Below, piece by piece: positions 32,848 to 40,582 of a DNA stretch of 43,255 nucleotides; within the stretch, counting starts at the first letter, position 1, and each line of letters starts with the position of its first letter. Made by a program: the position numbers and the translations under genes. Location: NCBI GenBank assembly GCA_035714365.1, contig DASTMB010000028.1, positions 1 through 43,255 on the forward strand. Reading direction: 5' to 3'. This DNA is from Mycobacteriales bacterium. GTDB lineage: Bacteria > Actinomycetota > Actinomycetes > BP-191. The notes under the pieces are model-generated. The model searched no databases and was not told the origin of the DNA. It worked only from the letters and a program-made list of their open reading frames with translations.

Positions 32848-34724
32848 CGGATCAGCGCGAGCGCGTCGAACGCCACCCGCGGCCGGCCCGCGGTGCCCTC
32901 CACGACGAGCGTGATGGTGCGGCTGCGGACGACGCCGTTGCCGTCGCGGCGGTAGAGCACCTGCCGGTACTGCGGCGTCGCGGAGTACGTGTCGACGGTG
33001 GTGCTGTAGACGCCGTCGATGTAGACGCGCATCCGGCCGCAGCCGGCGCACCGGTCGCCGATCACGACGAACCCCGACGTGCTGTCGGTGAACGTCACGC
33101 TCGCGCCGCGCGCGGTCTGCCAGCGCAGGCTGGTGCCGTAGCGGCTGTTCGAGTAGCCGAGGTCCCAGCCGGCGCTGTAGCGCAGGCCGTAGTAGCCGTT
33201 GTCGAACGGCACGTTGGCGCGGATGGCCGGCGAGTAGCCGGTGGCGTTGCCGAAGCCGTCGGTGCCGCGGACGCGCAGCTCGTACTCGACGCCCTGCTTG
33301 GTGGCGTAGTACGTCGAGGTCTTGCTGGTGTCGGCGAGCGTCCGGAACGGCGTGCCCTTGCGCGCGACCTCCGCGTGGTACGGCGCGTACGCCCCCTGCC
33401 ACGACGGCCGCAGCGCCGTGTCCGGGCCGAGGTGCAGCCCGATCGGCGTCATCACCGGCGCCGCGGTCGGCCGCACCGGGTGGACGGCCGAGGCCGGCGA
33501 GAAGTTGCCCCAGGCGTCGAGCGCGAACACGTACAGGTCGTAGACGGTGCCGGTGGTGAGGTTGCCCAGGTGGGCGGTGCGCTGCGCCCCGTCGTAGGCG
33601 ACGGTCCCGTCGGACGGCGACACCGGCGGGGTGGCGCCGTGCGGGACGCGCACGACGACGAACTCGCTGGCGTCCGCGTCGGCGGTCCACGAGATCTCGG
33701 CGCCGGTGGCGGTGACGCTGCCGGCCGCGGCGACGACGGGCGCCGCGGGCGGCGTCGTGTCGGCGGCCGGGGCGGCGCCGCCGCCTGCGGTGAGGCCGCG
33801 TTCGCCGAGGTCGGCGGTGGTGCGCAGCACGGCCGCGCCGGAGCCGTCCGCCGCCCCGCTCCACACGTCGAGGCCGGCCTCGGTGCAGCCGTCGGCGCCG
33901 GTGCCCCGCTCGGTCCAGAACAGCCGCGACCCGTCGCGCGACCAGCGCGGCCACAGGGCGGCGTGCCCCTCGACCGCGCGGACGTTCGTCGGCGTCCCGC
34001 CCCGCACCGGCACGGTGCGGACCGGGACGGTGCAGCCGACCGGGCCGCCGTAGGAGAACGCGATCGTGCGGCCGTCCGGCGACCAGGCCGGCTCGGTGCC
34101 GAACTCGGTGCCCACGAGGGCCGCGAACGTGCCCGTCGAGCGGGTGAGGATGCCGACGCCGTCCGAGCCGCGGACGGCGAGCTGCCGCCCGGACGGCGAG
34201 AACGACGGGCTGGACAGGTACGCCGACCCCGGCACGCGGGTGTGGGCGGCGCTGCCGTCGGCCGGCACCGTCCAGATCGACGGCTGCGTCCCCGGCTGCG
34301 ACCGGGTGAACGCGATCGTCGTCCCGTCCGCCGACCACGCCGGGTCGGCGTCGTAGGCGGTGTCGTCGTCGGGGGTGAGCCGCACCGGCGTGCCGCCGGC
34401 GAGGTCACGCACCCAGAGCTCCACAGTGAACGGCGTGTCGTCGGGCGCGTGCACGGACTGCGCGTAGACGACCCTGGTGCCGTCCGGCGACACCGCCGCG
34501 TCGATCAGCGTCAGCCCCTCCGGCGCCGCCACGAGCAGCGCCGGGTCGGCGCTGCCGTCGGCGGGCATCGTGTACAGCCGCCGGTGCCCGTCCGCGTCGG
34601 GGGCGAGTACCGCGACGACCGGGTCGGCCGTCGTGGTCACCGCCGTCGCGGCGCGCGCCGCGAACGGCGCCCCGAGGAGCGCCGTCGCGGTCGCGACCGC
34701 CACCGTCATCGCCTGCGTACGCAT
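32844..34724 (-). CDS. Secreted PD40-propeller/FN3 protein (paralogue 2)
   Basis: A 626-residue precursor with a signal peptide (1-26, AARA-A). Residues ~40-310 form a TolB/PD40-type beta-propeller (repeats ending SPDGTRVVYAQS, SADGTTIAFTRS, SPSGRQLAVRG, SPDGRTIAFSYG, SRDGSRLFWTE). Two FN3-like domains follow (~330-410 and ~415-510). The C-terminal beta-sandwich (~515-626) includes a C-x-x-C (GDRCAGCGRMRVYIDGVY) and RPRVAFDALALIR at the end. There is no enzyme motif. It is probably a cell-surface binding or adhesion protein, and the C-terminal module may bind carbohydrate. The ATG is preceded by GAGGGGG. Confidence 0.75.
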   Translation of the reverse strand: MRTQAMTVAVATATALLGAPFAARAATAVTTTADPVVAVLAPDADGHRRLYTMPADGSADPALLVAAPEGLTLIDAAVSPDGTRVVYAQSVHAPDDTPFTVELWVRDLAGGTPVRLTPDDDTAYDADPAWSADGTTIAFTRSQPGTQPSIWTVPADGSAAHTRVPGSAYLSSPSFSPSGRQLAVRGSDGVGILTRSTGTFAALVGTEFGTEPAWSPDGRTIAFSYGGPVGCTVPVRTVPVRGGTPTNVRAVEGHAALWPRWSRDGSRLFWTERGTGADGCTEAGLDVWSGAADGSGAAVLRTTADLGERGLTAGGGAAPAADTTPPAAPVVAAAGSVTATGAEISWTADADASEFVVVRVPHGATPPVSPSDGTVAYDGAQRTAHLGNLTTGTVYDLYVFALDAWGNFSPASAVHPVRPTAAPVMTPIGLHLGPDTALRPSWQGAYAPYHAEVARKGTPFRTLADTSKTSTYYATKQGVEYELRVRGTDGFGNATGYSPAIRANVPFDNGYYGLRYSAGWDLGYSNSRYGTSLRWQTARGASVTFTDSTSGFVVIGDRCAGCGRMRVYIDGVYSTTVDTYSATPQYRQVLYRRDGNGVVRSRTITLVVEGTAGRPRVAFDALALIR

Positions 34725-34740
34725 TGCCTACCCCCTCGCC

Positions 34741-34758
34741 GTCCCGCGCTAGCGGGAC
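34741..34758 (-). terminator. Hairpin at the stop codon of the first propeller gene
   Basis: GTCCCGC (34741-34747) and GCGGGAC (34752-34758) form a perfect 7-bp GC stem with a GCTA loop. The TAG stop of the upstream propeller gene is inside it. It could attenuate transcription between the two paralogues. No U-tract. Confidence 0.35.
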
Positions 34759-36683
34759 AGGCCCAGTCCGTCGAGACCGACGTTCGGCCGGCCGGCGGTG
34801 CCGACGACGACGAGCTTGATCGTGTGCGCCTTGATCCCGCCGGTCAGCGCGGCGCCCGCGTACAGCACCTGCCGGACCGCCGTGGTCGCCGCGCGGGTGT
34901 CGACCGTCGCCTTGAGCACGCCGTCCACGTAGACGCGCAGCTGCCCGCACGCGTTGCACCTGTCGCCGATGACGGTGAAGCTCGACGTCTCCGTCTTGAA
35001 CGTCATCGACGCGCCCGCGGTCTTGATCGACCGCACCGTGCCGAGCCAGCGCGACGACGACGACGCGGAGACCCACCCGGCGCTGTACGCCATGCCGGAG
35101 TAGTTCTCGTTGAGCGGGACGTTCGCGTTGCGCGCGGTCGAGTAGGCGGTGGCGTTGCCGTAGCCGTCGAAGCCGCGGGCCTGGAACCAGTACGTGTGCC
35201 CCTGCGCGCCGGTGAACGTCGCGGTCTTCGCCGCCGTCGACGCGAACCACGTCTTGTAGACCGGCGAGGTGGACCAGGTGCCCGTGGAGCTGCGCGTCTT
35301 CTCGCCGTAGTTCACCTGGAACGCCGGCGTCGCGCCGGCCCACTTCACCGGGAACTTCACCGTGGCCGACAGCGACGACGTGGCGCCCATCGCGGTCATC
35401 GTCGGCGCCGCGAGCGGCCGCGCGGCGTGGGCGCCGGAGGCCGGCGAGGCGTTGCCCCACGCGTCGAGCGCGAACGCGTACAGGTCGTAGACCGTGCCGG
35501 TCGTGAGCCCGGTCGCGGCCGCGCTGCGGCCGGCGCCGTCGTAGGCGCGGGTGCCGTCGGCCGGCGCCGCCGGCGCGGCCGCGCCGTGGGCGACGCGGAC
35601 GACGACGTACTCGGTCGCGTCGGCGACGGCCGGCCACGTGACGCCCGCGCTGGTCGTGCCGACGGTGCCGGCGGCGTTGATGACGGGCGCCGCGGGCGCG
35701 GTGGTGTCCGCGGTGGGCGCGTTGCCGCCGCCGACCGTCGAGAACTGCTCGTCCACCGACGGCGTCGTGGCGACGACGGCCGGGCTGGTGCCGTCGGCGT
35801 TCGCGACGTAGACGTCCGACATGAGGACGCCGGGCGGGCTCTGCGGGTCGCACGTGAACGGCGCGTCCGTGTAGAAGACCTGCGTGCCGTCGCGGGAGAA
35901 GCGCGGGTTGCCGACGAGGTGGCCGCTGCTCGGGACGAGCGTCGCGGGCGAGCCGAAGCCGGCCGCGGCGACGCTGCTCAGGCCGAGGCCGCAGGCGCCG
36001 GGGACCACGTAGGCGATGCGCTGCCCGTCCGTCGACCAGGTCGGGCTCCACGTGTCGGCGGTGCCGGGGATGCGCGTCGCGGTCCCGGTCGCGATCGTCA
36101 CGACGTCGATGCCGAGGTTGTCGAACGTGTCCTGGTTGAAGCGGCTCACGACGAGCTGGCGGCCGGACGGCGAGAACGACGGGTCGAACGCGTTCGTGGT
36201 GTTCGGCACGAGCGTGGGCGCCGCGCCGCCGTTGGCGGGCACGATGTAGACCGAGGTGCTCCCGTCGGCCTCGTTCGACCGGAGGAACGCGATCTTCGTG
36301 CCGTCGGCGGACCACGCGGGCGCGTCGTCGTCGCCGGTCGCGATCTTCTGCGGGGTCCCGCTGCCGTCGGTGTTGCGGACGTAGAGCTCGTAGTCGAACA
36401 GCTCGCTGTCCCAGTCCGACATGACGTAGGCGACCTTGGTGCCGTCGGGCGAGACGGCGGCGTTCCACACGTCCTGGGCGCCGGTGGAGAGCTGCGTCGC
36501 GGCGCCGCCGGACGCGGGCGCGACGTAGAGCTCGGTGATGCCGTCGTCGTCGGTGTCGGCCGTGTAGGCGACGGTGGTGGACGTGGTCGTCGCCGCGTGC
36601 GCGGCGGGCGTGAACGGCGCGAACGGCGCGACGGCACCGGTGGCGGCGAGAGCGGCGGCGACGACGCCGGAACGGACGCGCAT
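34749..36683 (-). CDS. Secreted PD40-propeller/FN3 protein (paralogue 1)
   Basis: A 644-residue precursor; ATG 36683 is chosen because the signal peptide MRVRSGVVAAALAATG follows directly, and the 14-residue longer form has no signal-like start. It has the same order as its neighbour: PD40 propeller (~35-310, SPDGTKVAYVMS, SADGTKIAFLRS, SPSGRQLVVSRF, STDGQRIAYVV), FN3 (~330-415), FN3 (~425-520), and a C-terminal sandwich with GDRCNACGQLRVYVDGVL and RPNVGLDGLGLSR. Several stretches are near identical between the two (LTTGTVYDLYAFALDAWGN and its twin), so they are tandem duplicates. A surface role (binding, adhesion or S-layer-like) is inferred. Divergence is highest in the second FN3. Confidence 0.75.
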   Translation of the reverse strand: MRVRSGVVAAALAATGAVAPFAPFTPAAHAATTTSTTVAYTADTDDDGITELYVAPASGGAATQLSTGAQDVWNAAVSPDGTKVAYVMSDWDSELFDYELYVRNTDGSGTPQKIATGDDDAPAWSADGTKIAFLRSNEADGSTSVYIVPANGGAAPTLVPNTTNAFDPSFSPSGRQLVVSRFNQDTFDNLGIDVVTIATGTATRIPGTADTWSPTWSTDGQRIAYVVPGACGLGLSSVAAAGFGSPATLVPSSGHLVGNPRFSRDGTQVFYTDAPFTCDPQSPPGVLMSDVYVANADGTSPAVVATTPSVDEQFSTVGGGNAPTADTTAPAAPVINAAGTVGTTSAGVTWPAVADATEYVVVRVAHGAAAPAAPADGTRAYDGAGRSAAATGLTTGTVYDLYAFALDAWGNASPASGAHAARPLAAPTMTAMGATSSLSATVKFPVKWAGATPAFQVNYGEKTRSSTGTWSTSPVYKTWFASTAAKTATFTGAQGHTYWFQARGFDGYGNATAYSTARNANVPLNENYSGMAYSAGWVSASSSSRWLGTVRSIKTAGASMTFKTETSSFTVIGDRCNACGQLRVYVDGVLKATVDTRAATTAVRQVLYAGAALTGGIKAHTIKLVVVGTAGRPNVGLDGLGLSR

Positions 36684-36792
36684 GCGGGAGTCCCCCCAGG
36701 GAGGCGGTTGGTGTCCCCGCAGCATGCGTCCGCCCGTGCGGCTTGTCCCCCGAATGCCCGGAAATGGCCCGAACGGGTGACCTGCCCCGGGC

Positions 36793-37833
36793 CTACCGGC
36801 TCTGCCGCAGGAGCGCGCCGTAGAGGGTCAGCCCCGGGCCGAACGCCAGGGCCACGACGTGGTCGCCCGGCGCCGGCGGCGTCGCGCGGCGGACGGCGTC
36901 GAGCACCATGAGCACCGTCGGCGACGAGCAGTTGCCGTAGTCGCGCAACGTCTCCCGCGCCGGCGCCAGCGCCGCCTCGTCCAGGCCGAGCTGCTCGCCG
37001 CAGACGTCGACGATGCGCGGCCCGCCGGGGTGGATCGCCCAGCCGCGCACGTCCGGCACGGTGAGGCCGTGGCGGGCGAGCAGCTCGTCGACGACGTCCT
37101 TCACGTGCCTGGCCAGCACGTCGGGGACGCGCGGCGACAGCCCCATCCGGAAGCCGCGGCCGGTGACGTCCCACGTCATGTCCTCGTGGTGCGCGACGTC
37201 GGTGCGCGCCGTCACGTCGACCACCTCGAGGCCGGTGGCGTCGGGGGTCAGGACGGCCGCGGTGACCGCGTCGGAGAACAGCGCGTGCGCCACCATCTGC
37301 TGCGCCTCGTCGGTGGCGGGCTGCACGTGCACGCTCGGCAGCTCGGCGCAGAGCAGCACGGCGGTGAGGCCGCGCGCGGCGACGCTGTCGGCGACGGCGG
37401 ACAGGCCGGGGATCGCGGCGTAGCAGCCCATGTGCCCGACGAACAGCCGCTGCACGTCCGGCCGCATCCCGAGGTCGCGGGCCAGCAGGATGTCCAGCCC
37501 GGGCGTCGCGTAGCCGGTGCAGGACACGACCGCGAACAGCCCCACGTCCTCCGGCGTCACCCCCGCGGTGTCCAGCGCCCGCGTCACCGCGTCCTTGCCT
37601 AGCGGCATCGCCTCGGCCAGGTAACGGCGCATCCGGTCGCCGGTGTCCCAGCCGCTCACGTCCTCGTGCAACGGGTGCACCGCGCCGTGGCGCGTCACGA
37701 CGCCGGAGGAGCGCCACACCTTCTCCGCCAGCGGGCTGCCGGCGTAGTGGCGGGAGAAGTACCCGTCCCACAACGCCTGCTGGTCCATCGGCGCGGGCAC
37801 CGTCGTCGCGATGCTCGCGACGCGCGCTGTCAC
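36793..37833 (-). CDS. Type III polyketide synthase
   Basis: About 346 residues. It has the chalcone-synthase-type thiolase fold with a complete triad (numbered from the ATG three bases upstream): Cys138 (GHMGCYAAIPGL), His269 (WAIHPGGPRI), Asn302 (YGNCSSPTVLMVLD), plus the FGPGLTLYG loop (332-340). It condenses a starter acyl-CoA with malonyl-CoA units to make a pyrone, resorcinol or quinone-type ring; the starter cannot be told. GTG 37833 gives a GTGA overlap with the upstream stop like its neighbours; ATG 37836 is the alternative. It is the last gene of a three-gene minus operon and is associated with a UbiA prenyltransferase. Confidence 0.92.
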   Translation of the reverse strand: MTARVASIATTVPAPMDQQALWDGYFSRHYAGSPLAEKVWRSSGVVTRHGAVHPLHEDVSGWDTGDRMRRYLAEAMPLGKDAVTRALDTAGVTPEDVGLFAVVSCTGYATPGLDILLARDLGMRPDVQRLFVGHMGCYAAIPGLSAVADSVAARGLTAVLLCAELPSVHVQPATDEAQQMVAHALFSDAVTAAVLTPDATGLEVVDVTARTDVAHHEDMTWDVTGRGFRMGLSPRVPDVLARHVKDVVDELLARHGLTVPDVRGWAIHPGGPRIVDVCGEQLGLDEAALAPARETLRDYGNCSSPTVLMVLDAVRRATPPAPGDHVVALAFGPGLTLYGALLRQSR

Positions 37834-38975
37834 CATCGGGGTACCGCCGTCTCGTCGTCCGGGTCCAGGCCGAGCGCGGCGACGCCGAGCCAGTCGGCGC
37901 AGACGTCGCTCGTCGCGGGCTGCAACGCGCCGCAGCGCGCGTCGCGGAACAGCCGTTCCAGCGGGTTACCCCGCCGCGTCGCGCTCGTACCGCACGCCTC
38001 CAGCATCGAGGCCGACACCTCGGCGGCGGTGTCGCCGGCGAGCAGCTTCGCGCGGTAGACCGCCTTGTTCGTCTCCGGGTCGCCAGGCCGCGCGTCGACC
38101 AACCGCGCCGCCTCCGCCGTCGCCAGCCACGCCGCCTCGGTCGCGGCGTCGGCGCGGCCGAGCCGCTGGCGCACCATCGGCAGCCGGTCCAGCCCGCGCT
38201 CGCGCGCCTGCCGCGCCGCCTCGCGGACCGCCGCGCGGGCGATGCCGACGTAGACGGCGGCGTAGCTCGCCACGAGCCACTGCGGCGAGATCCGCGCGAG
38301 CAGCAGCGCCAGCCCCTCGACCCCGCCGAGCAGCGTCTCGCGCGGCGCGTGCAGGTCCAGGTGCACGTCGTTGCTCGCCGTCGCGCGCATGCCCAGCGGG
38401 TCCCAGGTGCGTTCGACGGTCAGCCCGTCGCCGGCCGGCACGAGGAACTGGCTGACCGCCTCGCCGCGCCGCGCCACCACGAGGTACGCGTCGCCGTGGC
38501 CGGCGCCGGAGCAGAACGTCTTGCTGCCGCGGATCCGCCAGCCGTCGCCCTCCGGCTCGTACGCCGTCTCCATCTCCGAGAACCGCGAGCCGGCGCGGCG
38601 CTCGCTCATCGCGACGAGGTAGAGCGCGCCCTGCGCCGCCTCGCGGAGGACCCGGTCGCGGAACGCGAAGAACTCCTCCGGCGCGCCCATCGCCCGCGCC
38701 AGCTCGTCGGGCGTCGCGGCCAGCGCGCCGGTCACCGAGCAGTGCATGTTGAAGACCAGCGCCGTGGCGGCGTTGCCGGTGGCCAGCTCGGCCGCGACCG
38801 CCGCGTACGTCGCGAAGTCCGCGCCGCCGCCGCCGAGGCGTTCCGGGACCATCAGCCCGAGCAGCCCCGCGGCCCGCAGGTCGTCGAAGTCCGCCTTCGG
38901 GAACGATGCCTCCCGGTCGTGCTGCTCCGCCCGTTCGGCGAACGCGCCCGCCAGCTCGCGCGCGACCTCGATCAC
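37830..38975 (-). CDS. Acyl-CoA-dehydrogenase-like flavoprotein
   Basis: 381 residues from GTG 38975, overlapping the methyltransferase stop (GTGA). The three ACAD domains are visible: helical N-domain (FPKADFDDLRAAGLLGLMVPERLGGGGADF), beta-domain (LYLVAMSERRAGSRF, GDGWRIRGSKTFCSGAGHGDAYLVVAR, VERTWDPLGMRATASNDVHLD) and helical C-domain ending ERLFRDARCGALQPATSD. In most ACADs the last phrase is RDAKxxxIYEGT with the catalytic Glu; here that position is Pro353. So it may use another base (as isovaleryl-CoA and long-chain enzymes do from helix G) or be a group-D-type flavin monooxygenase. In this cluster it could oxidise the polyketide or its starter. Confidence 0.8.
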   Translation of the reverse strand: MIEVARELAGAFAERAEQHDREASFPKADFDDLRAAGLLGLMVPERLGGGGADFATYAAVAAELATGNAATALVFNMHCSVTGALAATPDELARAMGAPEEFFAFRDRVLREAAQGALYLVAMSERRAGSRFSEMETAYEPEGDGWRIRGSKTFCSGAGHGDAYLVVARRGEAVSQFLVPAGDGLTVERTWDPLGMRATASNDVHLDLHAPRETLLGGVEGLALLLARISPQWLVASYAAVYVGIARAAVREAARQARERGLDRLPMVRQRLGRADAATEAAWLATAEAARLVDARPGDPETNKAVYRAKLLAGDTAAEVSASMLEACGTSATRRGNPLERLFRDARCGALQPATSDVCADWLGVAALGLDPDDETAVPRW

Positions 38976-39685
38976 CGCTTCACCCCCACGCCCTGGTAGA
39001 GCACGCCGGTCCAGCGCAGCGGCCGCATCCGCACGTCGTGCCGCAGCCGGAGCTGCCAGCGCAGCGCGTCGGTGGCGCTGGGCCGCAGGCCGCGCACCTT
39101 CAGCGCGATGCCGTGGTCGCGGCAGAGCCGGGTGAGGCGTTCCGGCGCGACGAACAGGTCCGGGTCGTGGATGCCGCTCGGCACGAACGGCAGCCGTTCC
39201 CCGACCGTCACCATCACCGCCTTGCTCAAGCGGGTGTCGTTGAGGGTGTCGCAGACGAGCAGCCCGCCGGGCCGCAGCACCCGCGCGATCTCGGCGACCA
39301 TCGTGTCCAGGTCGCGGACGTGCTCGAACACCTCGCCCGCGACGACGACGACCGCCGCCGCGTCCTTGACCGGCAGGCACAGGACGTCGCCGCGCACCGT
39401 CTCGATGCCGCGCTCGCGGGCGATGCGGGTCGCCGACTCGCCGATGTCGACGCCGACGTGGCGGTACCCCTTGCCGAACACGTGCGGCGCCAGCAGCCCG
39501 CCGCCGCACGCCACGTCGAGCAGCAGCGCGCCGGGCCGCTCGGCCTCCGGGACCAGGGCCGCGCGTGCCTTCGCCACCCAGTGCAGCGGCGCGAACGCCC
39601 CCCGGGGCCGCCACCACTCCTCCGCCAGGTCGTCGTACTGGCCGGGGTCGTTGCGCGGGCGGGTCAGCGTCGGCACACCCGGCAT
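38972..39685 (-). CDS. UbiG-like SAM methyltransferase
   Basis: 237 residues from ATG 39685 (a GTG at codon 4 is an alternative). It opens QYDDLAEEWWRPRGAFAPLHW, the phrase that begins UbiG/Coq3-type O-methyltransferases. Then come motif I LLLDVACGGGLLAPHVFGKGYRHVGVDIGESA, VVVVAGEVFEHVRDLDTMVAEIARVLRPGGLLVCDTLNDT, and a C-terminal LRWTGVLYQGVGVKR as in UbiG. UbiG enzymes O-methylate quinone or phenol hydroxyls. That fits a pathway where a type III PKS makes a phenolic core and UbiA prenylates it. First gene of the minus operon; its start is 30 bp from the divergent UbiA gene. Confidence 0.85.
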   Translation of the reverse strand: MPGVPTLTRPRNDPGQYDDLAEEWWRPRGAFAPLHWVAKARAALVPEAERPGALLLDVACGGGLLAPHVFGKGYRHVGVDIGESATRIARERGIETVRGDVLCLPVKDAAAVVVVAGEVFEHVRDLDTMVAEIARVLRPGGLLVCDTLNDTRLSKAVMVTVGERLPFVPSGIHDPDLFVAPERLTRLCRDHGIALKVRGLRPSATDALRWQLRLRHDVRMRPLRWTGVLYQGVGVKR

Positions 39686-39702
39686 CCTGGCGCATGTCGG
39701 GG

Positions 39703-39708
39703 CAGACT
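39703..39708 (+). promoter_or_regulatory. Weak -10 box before the UbiA gene
   Basis: CAGACT lies 7 nt before the GTG at 39716. It differs from TAGACT at one base and has the spacing seen at the other leaderless candidates. The gap to the divergent methyltransferase is only 30 bp. Confidence 0.3.
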
Positions 39709-39715
39709 GCCGGTC

Positions 39716-40528
39716 GTGGTCCCCCTGGTGCGCGCCGCGCACGTGCAGCCGGCGCTGGCGGTGACGGCGTTCGTGACCGTCGTCGCGGTGCGCGCGGGGC
39801 GCGGCGCCGGCGCCGTCTGGGTCTGCCTCGCGATCCTCGCCGGGCAGCTCTTCGTGGGGTGGAGCAACGACTGGCTGGACCGCGACCGGGACGTGGCCGC
39901 GGGACGCCGCGACAAGCCGGTCGCGGCGGGGCAGGTGCCGGCGCGGGTGGTCGGCGTCGCGGCGGTGGTGGCGTTCGTCGCCTGCGTGCCACTGTCGCTC
40001 GCCTCCGGCCCGCTCGCCGGCCTCGTCCACGTCGGCGCCGTCGTCTCCGCCGGCCTCTACAACGCCTGGCTCAAGCGCACGGCGTTCAGCCCGCTGCCGT
40101 ACGCGGTGTCGTTCGGGTCGCTGCCGTTCGTCGTGGCGTTCGGGCTGCCGGGGCGGCCGGGGCCGGCGGCGTGGGCGCCGTTGGCGACGGCGCTGCTCGG
40201 GGTCGGCGCGCACTTCGTCAACACGCTCCCTGACCAGGCCGCCGACCGCCGCCTCGGCGTGCTCGGCCTGCCGCAGCGCGTCGGCCGCACGCCGTCCCTC
40301 GTCGCCGGCGCGGCGTTGCTCGTGGCGGCGGGCGTCGTCGTGGCGGCGTTGCCGCCGGGGCCGCCGCGCGCCGCGTCGCTCGCGCTGCTCGGCCTCCAGG
40401 TGGTCGCCGTCGCCGGCGTCGTGGCGGCCGCCGCCGCGCGGCACGAGCGCGGCGCGTGGACGCTCACCCTCGCCGCCGCCGGCCTCGCCGTCGCCCAGGT
40501 CGTCGTCAACGCCGGCGCCCTCACCTGA
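39716..40528 (+). CDS. UbiA-family prenyltransferase
   Basis: 270 residues with about eight or nine membrane helices. The two Asp-rich sites that hold Mg-diphosphate are both present: N51-D52-W-L-D55-x-x-x-D59 (SNDWLDRDRD) and a second DQAADRRLG in the middle of the protein. It transfers an isoprenyl group from a prenyl diphosphate to an aromatic or similar acceptor in the membrane. The acceptor is probably the product of the adjacent type III PKS. Start GTG 39716 opens VVPLVRAAHVQPALAVT, the usual UbiA beginning. No other prenyl acceptor pathway (menA, ubiA operons) is visible nearby. Confidence 0.9.
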   Translation: MVPLVRAAHVQPALAVTAFVTVVAVRAGRGAGAVWVCLAILAGQLFVGWSNDWLDRDRDVAAGRRDKPVAAGQVPARVVGVAAVVAFVACVPLSLASGPLAGLVHVGAVVSAGLYNAWLKRTAFSPLPYAVSFGSLPFVVAFGLPGRPGPAAWAPLATALLGVGAHFVNTLPDQAADRRLGVLGLPQRVGRTPSLVAGAALLVAAGVVVAALPPGPPRAASLALLGLQVVAVAGVVAAAAARHERGAWTLTLAAAGLAVAQVVVNAGALT

Positions 40529-40569
40529 GCCGTCGGCGCGCCGCCCCCGTTTCTGTCACACCCCGCCTC

Positions 40570-40575
40570 TACCGT
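40570..40575 (+). promoter_or_regulatory. Putative -10 box for leaderless radA
   Basis: TACCGT fits TANNNT and ends 7 nt before the ATG at 40583. No ribosome site is present in between, and the ATG is where RadA homologues usually start. Confidence 0.45.
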
Positions 40576-40582
40576 GCTCGGC

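Noticed and set aside
32556..36911. A 1451-codon plus-strand open frame over the two propeller genes
   Set aside because: Same reasoning: antisense to two well-supported secreted proteins, with composition typical of a GC-rich shadow frame.
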